DNA from: Owenia fusiformis
Lineage: Eukaryota; Annelida; Polychaeta; Sabellida; Oweniidae
Assembly: GCA_903813345.2 (NCBI GenBank)
Contig: CAIIXF020000010.1
Location: 10,224,349 to 10,288,348 of the forward strand
Direction of reading: 5' to 3'
DNA length: 64,000 nucleotides
The notes under the pieces: model-generated
Told to the model about the DNA's origin: nothing
The model's database searches: none
What the model saw: only the letters and a program-made list of their open reading frames with translations
Translations under genes and position numbers: made by a program
In this document: one piece after another, positions 57,893-64,000 of the stretch
Layout of the letters: each line of letters begins with the position of its first letter
Numbering within the stretch: the first letter of the stretch is position 1

Positions 57893-58120
57893 ATCAACCT
57901 TTAATTACCTTTTGAAATTGTTCATGGGTTTTGATATTATAGCAATATCATATGGTTTTGTAAAAAATATTCATATCCATGAGTGGATATTGATATCTTG
58001 AACTTCAACATTTTTTTCGCACGGTGATTTCCCATGGGATGAAAGGCAATCCTATGATTTTGAAAAAATATCAATTATATCCACTCATGGATATCAATTT
58101 TTTGACTCATTCTCTGCGCT
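57893..58120. mobile_element. Imperfect palindromic element (CCACTCATGGATATCAA)
   Basis: ATATCCATGAGTGGATATTG and ATATCCACTCATGGATATCA are inverted around a 90-bp centre with TTCCCATGGGATGAA. It resembles the type of the 15771 and 32819 palindromes. Confidence 0.55.
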
Positions 58121-58399
58121 CACTCATGTCATCCATTTTGTTACATTGACATTCCGTAAATTTTAAAAATTCTCATTATCTCTAATTTTTCAATTTTTTC
58201 ACATTGATAATTGCATGACAACGCAACATAACATTTTTTACGTTTCTGTGTATTTGTATAATTAGGATTATATCGTATGTACCTTTTATCTTTATTATCA
58301 CTGTTGTAATGATGTGCCATATGTTCAATTTCTCTATTTACCCAACATGTATACTTTGTGTGCATGTGTGTAAATAGAATTGTCAAATTAAGCAATGAA

Positions 58400-59434
58400 A
58401 AATATTAAAAATAAATATATACAAAAATAATCCAATAAGAAATAATCCAATTACTAAGAAGCTTAAAAATGATGAACTTCAAATCAAAGACAGCACAATC
58501 AACATCAGGGCTATTAAAACTAAAACTACCTATCGGTATATCATAGAGGATTTATTCAAAGAATCAACTGGTAAGAATTTCTTAATTACAAAATTGAATG
58601 TTGCAAAAGAAGAATTGAAACATATTATCACTTTACCTTGTAAGACTGTGCGAGAACCAAGAAAAGAATATCTTCAATACAAACTCATTTTAAATCTAAT
58701 ACTGTACCAAACAATCAATTTTTAACTCAAAAGAAGATCAAAATTACAATTTGTGCGATTAATGCAATAATAACCAAACTGATGATACACTTTTATATTG
58801 AGTGCCCAAACTCCGCCAAGATTTGGGACGATTTCAAAATTGAATATAGATTTGTAGGGAAATTAGATGAAGAAAACGAGTATGAAACCAAAGCCATTAA
58901 TTTTTGTTTCTTATATGCAAAAAGCTTAATACATAATTTTCAATGTTGACCTAAGAAATAAAGGTAGATTTGTAAGGAAGTTAGATGAAGAAAACGAGTA
59001 TGAAACCAAAGCCATTCATTTTTGTATATTATATCCAAAAAGCCTAATACATAAATCCAGACTGATTAAAACTAAAATCACCATTATCCACACCAAGGAA
59101 ATCATAAAATATAAAATCAAAGATGAACAAAACATTTCAAATTTAAATGATATACACCTTCTTTAAGTCTTGGAGATGGTTATTGAATTATTAAGCCAAT
59201 AACTCTATATTTATTATATATTCAAGATACCTAGTTATATATTATAAAACTGTAAGCCTCTATATGTTTTGAAGGCTATTGTGCTGTAAACATTTTGAAA
59301 ACTTATATTGTTTGGAAATCTTCTGTACATTGAGACGAGCTGGTGAAAATAGTACCTATGTAAAATAATTATATAAACATGTGTGTATATCATGTATGAT
59401 GTTTGTGTAAGTTGCAATAAAAAAATAAAAAAAA
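58400..59434 (+). pseudogene. Degenerate LINE 3' end
   Basis: Broken plus-strand frames read YLQYKLILNLILYQT and FYIECPNSAKIWDDF. These resemble the end of non-LTR retrotransposon ORF2 (QY..ILNR..T then HLF..CP....W). Multiple stops are present. A 115-bp block with AGATGAAGAAAACGAGTATG is tandemly duplicated (about 58860 and 58980). It ends in AATAAAAAAATAAAAAAAA (59416-59434), a likely remnant poly(A) tail. Confidence 0.6.
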
Positions 59435-59716
59435 GAGCCTGACTGTTCTATTTTCTAATATACAGGGTGTCTAGAAATGATATCTAGCATTTAAACAGCA
59501 TTTGTATTGTAATTGTGTAGACTTTGTTAACACACTGTACAATTTGATAACCTGATCCTAATAGGGACATGGCTTTGAAAGTTATCCTACCAGGCAATGC
59601 TCTAGTTAGGATAAAGAGAAACTATTGTTCATCTCCTTCAATTTTGAGTTTAATATAGCCATACTTTGTAAAGATCAGAAAATTATTGCGATGTAACACA
59701 TAAGCAGCTTCACTTA

Positions 59717-60320
59717 AAGGAATATTCCTGGCCAGACCATTTCTTTCCTAATATGGTAGCTATAACCATATGTATACTTTCCATATTTAGCAAAACAGGA
59801 AAAAATGTTTTGATATGGTCAATATTGATCACTTGAAAATGTAGTACCGAATTCCAGTAGGCTGCCATCTTTTAATATTTCACTCAGGAAGTGATGTCAT
59901 CGACTCTCAACTTTGCATATAACACTATAAGCAGCTATTAAGAATTACAAAACCAGCTGAATATTCTTTTTCAATTTTGTCTATGATTTAATCTTTCTAA
60001 AAGTCTCTTCTTTTATTCTAAGCTGACAAGCTCTGAACATATTTTTGCGCACAAAGTAAGGATCACTCGTCTAGAAGTGATATTGTGCTATTTTTCTATA
60101 CTGTTATATGCAAGGTCATGAAAGTTGAGAGTCGATGACATCACTTCCTGAGTAAAATCTTAAAAGATGGCAGCTTACTGGAAATGAGCACTACATTTTT
60201 AAATTATCAATATTGACTATTAAAACATTTCCCCATGTTTTGCTAAATATAGAAAGTATATATATGATTATCGCTATCACATCAGGATAGAAAAGGTTTG
60301 GCCAGGAATGTTCCTTTAAG
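59717..60320. mobile_element. 600-bp foldback MITE (TTAAAGGAATATTCCTGGCC)
   Basis: AAAGGAATATTCCTGGCC and GGCCAGGAATGTTCCTTT are inverse ends. The arms of about 210 bp include CAGGAAGTGATGTCATCGAC / GTCGATGACATCACTTCCTG. The loop is about 170 bp. Confidence 0.85.
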
Positions 60321-60901
60321 GCAGCCATTTTGAATTTTACCAGGCCCAAATTAGAAAACCGATACAACATTTGCAATCTACTCTAAATTGGCTTTCATTT
60401 GAGTATAATATAATAAAGCTATACTTTAATTTGATTAAACGCAAATTCCTGTTTTCTCGACCCCCCATACACAGCCCCTGGTGTTCAGCCTGAAAAACTC
60501 GGAATATATGTGACATATAGATAGATGGTGAATATACTATCGAAATATCAACCAATAATATTAATTTCTTGGGTTTAAAATGAAAAACTAAAGATTTTCG
60601 CCAAATATTCCCACCAAAGCGGAGACCATCTTAAAAAAATACATCTTTCCACCAATTTTGAAGCAAATCCACTAGTATTCAACTTATCATCCGGATGGAC
60701 GGACGGCCTGGCGGACGGACAGAGGACTCCACTATATCTCTACTGAACTTTGTTCATTGGGATAATAAACGAAACGGGGAAAATTCAATAATCGCACATC
60801 AACATGATGTTTTATTGAGGCGACCCCTACATAACATACATATTCATCCATAGCAAGGTGAGATATACGAGGGGTTATCATAAAGTTCTCAAAAAAATTA
60901 T

Positions 60902-61080
60902 ATTCCAGCCAATCAATCTGTCAATCAGAACACAGTATTTCAAACAATCTGCATTCTTGAAATTACAACCAACCAACCATGGTTATTTTAAAACCAGTGA
61001 AATTGATTCAAGTTGGCAGTTGAGTGAAAACTTATAAATAGTATCATAAGGAATACCAAGACAGGAGCTTGTGCAGGAGC
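60902..61080. repeat. Dispersed repeat, copy 2 (CAATCAGAACACAGTAT)
   Basis: Same blocks and orientation as the copy at 56974-57168. An adjacent GGACGGACGG stretch near 60695 lies just upstream of this copy. Confidence 0.7.
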
Positions 61081-61733
61081 CCGTTTTTCGAAAACATCAT
61101 CAATTTCGATTCGCGGATTGACAACTTTTGATTTCTACCATATTTTCCATGATTTTCCAAATTGCGTTTCTCGAAGCACCTCATCGCTGAAATCGTAGAT
61201 CGTCTAGCCTAATTATCACAACTTTTTGCCTTCTACTTTTTCATTGGCACAAAATTTGGAAATTCGGAAGGCTATAACACATTCAAAGCTTTCATTTTAC
61301 GATAGACCCAGGATCACTGGATACGACTCATGCTGCTACTTCAAGAGACTACGGATCGGTCGGATCCTCTGGATATTGAAAGGCTAGCTAGGATGTCATA
61401 TGGCTAGGTTACTCTAAGTGACACTGGGAGGTTTTATATGAGCTAAAAATGTAAAAAAGGTGTTTCAATCAAAATATTAAAAGAATTCTCAATGAGACCT
61501 TTTACGTCCTAGTGATTTTTTTCAAAAAAATGTCAGAGACTTAATTTGGACGTTTTTATCAATCAATCAAATCAATCACATTAAAACAGCCTTCAAATCA
61601 AAACAATTTACAGTAGTGAGTAGGCCTATTCAGATAAAAACAATAATTATTCTTGCTGCTTTGATGAAAGAATTTTTTATTGCTAATATTATACTCTGTG
61701 GACTCATTGAGATCGTATTAGGAAAATATTAGG

Positions 61734-61739
61734 TTTATT
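61734..61739 (-). promoter_or_regulatory. Candidate polyadenylation signal of the NAT8-like gene
   Basis: AATAAA on the minus strand, about 95 bases after the stop of the acetyltransferase gene. Confidence 0.45.
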
Positions 61740-61831
61740 TGATGTCAGTAAAATTTTTACATAATTATAATGTGATTTCACCAATCCGCTGTTGTCATCA
61801 TCATCATCATTTTCCTAATAATCGTGTATCA

Positions 61832-62500
61832 TCACAACTGAAGAGTAAATTCATATGTCCACACAAAAATAATCAACCGTCTTATAGGCTTATAGCTTAT
61901 GCATTCAAACCCCATTTTGGTATATAAGTTCCTAGCTGCAAAATGAACATCTGTTGTTATTAGATCAATTTGTTTGTACTTAGCCTTACGACTAAACAGA
62001 ATAGCTGCACGCAAGAGTTTCTTGGCAATTCCTCTTCCACGGTATTTTCGTAAAACAGCCATACGGCGTAACCAAGCAATTTCATGGCCATTGTCCTTAC
62101 TGGTATTTGTACTGGTTTGTGGTTTTGGCACAATTGCGATGGTTCCAACAATTTTTCGATTCATTTCTGCGACAAGAAAAGAAGTATTGTCCTGCACCAT
62201 GTACGTTTCTTTTGGTTTTCTCATATCAGCCAATGGGGGGCCGTAGATATAATATAATGATCCACATATCACAAATATATAAATTGCGGCAAAATATGAG
62301 ATGAATGTCCAAACTGTAACTTCAACGGAACCAGTATAGACGTAAGCCATGTAAAGTGTGGTGAAGGCGAAAATCCATGTGCTCTGCCTTGTGAGTATTA
62401 ATCGGAACGATGCGCCAATGTTACTATTCGATCCATCCTTTAGTACCTCCCAAGCACCGGGAACATCTTTAATTGTTAATTGTCTTATTTCTAAGCTCAT
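61832..62500 (-). CDS. NAT8-like membrane GNAT acetyltransferase (222 aa, one exon)
   Basis: The ATG at 62500 gives MSLEIRQLTIKD, the usual NAT8-type start; the open frame extends 13 codons further without a Met. Residues about 42-88 form one long or two short hydrophobic segments (WIFAFTTLYMAYVY; VWTFISYFAAIYIFVI), the membrane hairpin typical of NAT8 and relatives. The GNAT fold follows: VAEMNRKIVGTIAI, LRRMAVLRKYRGRGIAKKLL with the acetyl-CoA loop RGRGIA at 154-159, and AARNLYTKMGF at 188-198. Family members are ER/Golgi N-acetyltransferases acting on cysteine conjugates or lysines. The substrate here is unknown. The gene is head-to-head with TBCA across 189 bp. Confidence 0.88.
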   Translation of the reverse strand: MSLEIRQLTIKDVPGAWEVLKDGSNSNIGASFRLILTRQSTWIFAFTTLYMAYVYTGSVEVTVWTFISYFAAIYIFVICGSLYYIYGPPLADMRKPKETYMVQDNTSFLVAEMNRKIVGTIAIVPKPQTSTNTSKDNGHEIAWLRRMAVLRKYRGRGIAKKLLRAAILFSRKAKYKQIDLITTDVHFAARNLYTKMGFECISYKPIRRLIIFVWTYEFTLQL

Positions 62501-62689
62501 TGTCTCTTCAAATCCTAAAGAAGTAACAAAAAAATCCAAATTTTACTATTTGACAGATCTGACCTTGACCTTTATCACTTCCGGGTTTGAACTTCCGTTC
62601 GAAATATTTGCGAGGGAAACTGGGAAGACAATTTTGCTGGCAGTAAAATAGAATTTCATCTCCCAACAACAAAATCAAACAACAAAATT
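62501..62689. promoter_or_regulatory. Bidirectional promoter NAT8-like / TBCA
   Basis: A 189-bp gap between two divergent start codons. It holds two ETS-like cores (CACTTCCGGG at about 62576-62585 and AACTTCCG at about 62590-62597) and a nuclear-receptor-like TGACCTTGACC (about 62560-62570). There is no TATA box in a convincing position, as usual for housekeeping promoters. Confidence 0.6.
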
Positions 62690-63917
62690 ATGGCTGCACA
62701 AGATCCAAGAATACGTCAGATCAAGATCAAGACAGGTGTCGTCAAGAGGTATGTTGAGAACCCTAATTTTTTGAGAAAATTAAAAATTATTTGATAATTT
62801 TTCAATTTTTTAAATCTTTTTGGAATTTTGAGGTTGTAGGCCTAACTTGTAGGCTAGCCTAAGAATAATTTGTTTTGTCTCATAGCCTAGAATGTATATA
62901 TCAGCACAGACCCTTTACAGTTCAGCGGGGAATAAGAGTACAGGGAGGGGGGGGTGGTGTGTTCATGTACTTGTATGATTCATTCATGACATCATGCTTC
63001 TGATGCTGTTGATGATGTCATGTGTCATGTACATGTACTTGTATGATTCATTTATGATGTCATGTTTCTAATGCTGTTGATGATGTGGCTGGGTAATCAG
63101 CACTACTGCAGTATATGGTTTACATCATAGCTTACTTCAGCTTATCTACTTCAAAGTTGCTGATTTAAGGTCATCATGAGATATCATGGCCTTCTATTAG
63201 CTTCACACTGTATGGCATGAGACAGTTTACCTTCGATTTACTTAGTTTGCATATGTCGATATTCCCAGCCCATGTTCAAGGTCTTTTACAAAAATGTAAG
63301 AAATCTTGGAAACATTTACGCTACTTAAATCGGTGCATAACATTCTAAAGTATCCTTTTTCTAACCATATCGGGCTATCTGGATTCCGGAGACAGTGTAA
63401 TTGACCAGGGAAACCATATGTTTTCTGATTGGTCATTAAATTTGTTTATCAGTATGGTAATGTAACGACAGTTCTTAAATAAATTAAAAAACGGCTTTGA
63501 ATCTGATTGACTGCCTGTCTCAAGACATGTGCTGAGTTTGGCGATGGTCGTGTTCCATTTGAAAGTGTTTCCCTCAATTGCTGCGATCAAACTCAATTGT
63601 GTTCAATTCTGACAGTTGATTGTTCTGTCAATTTGCATAATATATCAGCAATGATATTCCCATAAGTTGGTCTTACTTGTCTTAAGATACATCTAAGGTA
63701 CATGTATGTAAGATATTATTAAAGCAATTATAATGGGATATCACTAATTGTCTGGGGAGAAACCTAATGAGTAATCTGGCTTTAATGAACGAAACATTCT
63801 ACTCAATTCAGGTTAGCAAAGGAGAAGCAGATGTATGAGAAAGAGATTGTCGACCAAGAAGCAAAGATTGAGAAGATGAAATCAGATGGAAAAGATGAAC
63901 ATGATATCAGGAAACAG
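62690..63917 (+). CDS. TBCA: Tubulin-specific chaperone A, exons 1-2 (partial)
   Basis: Exon 1 (62690-62748) reads MAAQDPRIRQIKIKTGVVKR and splices AG|gtatgt. Exon 2 (63812-63917) enters as G|TTAGCAAAG, giving LAKEKQMYEKEI, then KIEKMKSDGKDEHDIRKQ and a CAG|gtaacc donor. Phases match (2 then 0). The 55 residues follow the start of the TBCA family (usually about 108 residues), a three-helix chaperone that holds beta-tubulin during folding in the cytosol. The remaining half lies beyond the window. The adjacent bidirectional promoter fits a housekeeping gene. Confidence 0.95.
62749..63811. other. TBCA intron 1
   Basis: Holds a local duplication of about 75 bp (about 62965-63085: TACTTGTATGATTCATT, then TGATGCTGTTGATGATGT) and a short G-run near 62947. 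Nothing else is recognised. Confidence 0.6.
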
Positions 63918-64000
63918 GTAACCATTGGTGGTCATACCTATTAATGCCTTTTCTTCATTTAAATTACAGTAAAATCTGTATATTCGAACACCTCTCTACT

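Overview
This is an AT-rich, intron-rich metazoan nuclear window crowded with foldback elements, MITEs, Penelope and LINE remnants. It is most likely from a marine invertebrate. Chitin-binding domains, a METTL24-type gene, a NAT8-type acetyltransferase and the repeat types fit a lophotrochozoan, hemichordate, cephalochordate or echinoderm. I cannot name the species from the sequence alone.

Four host protein genes are supported by exon-level reading with matching splice phases. (1) 3998-9013 (-): a five-exon, 576-residue type I membrane protein with the order signal peptide, chitin-binding domain (CBM14-like), about 350 residues of collagen repeat, second CBM14-like domain, transmembrane helix and short basic tail. 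Every intron is phase 1. (2) 30280-56631 (+): a six-exon, 300-residue METTL24-like protein with an N-terminal signal anchor and introns up to 13 kb. (3) 61832-62500 (-): a single-exon NAT8-like membrane GNAT acetyltransferase. (4) 62690 to beyond the window end (+): the first two exons of tubulin-specific chaperone A (TBCA), head-to-head with the acetyltransferase across a 189-bp promoter containing ETS-like sites.

Mobile DNA fills most of the rest. 16.7-18.5 kb holds a decayed PIF/Harbinger transposase gene with two introns; a 78-bp MITE with a 9-bp target duplication has landed in its first exon. 18.8-20.7 kb is a tandem array grown from a 'GGGCC'-rich element. 21.1-22.3 and 22.8-27.7 kb are foldback elements, the second with internal nested insertions. 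33.2-34.2 kb is a 5'-truncated Penelope-like element (RT C-terminus plus GIY-YIG) with a short inversion across the RT catalytic motif. 49.05-53.85 kb is a 4.8-kb foldback element with multi-unit inverted arms, a nested hAT-like MITE and three collinear fragments of a decayed ORF. LINE 3' remnants lie at 46.6-47.0 and 58.4-59.4 kb.

A possible extra transcript (34.89-39.4 kb, +) inside intron 1 of the METTL24-like gene has four candidate exons with canonical splice sites and would encode only a 40-residue ORF. It lies between inverted copies of a 26-bp terminal sequence 8 kb apart. The most novel item is the chitin-binding transmembrane collagen; its domain layout and all-phase-1 exon structure suggest assembly by exon shuffling.
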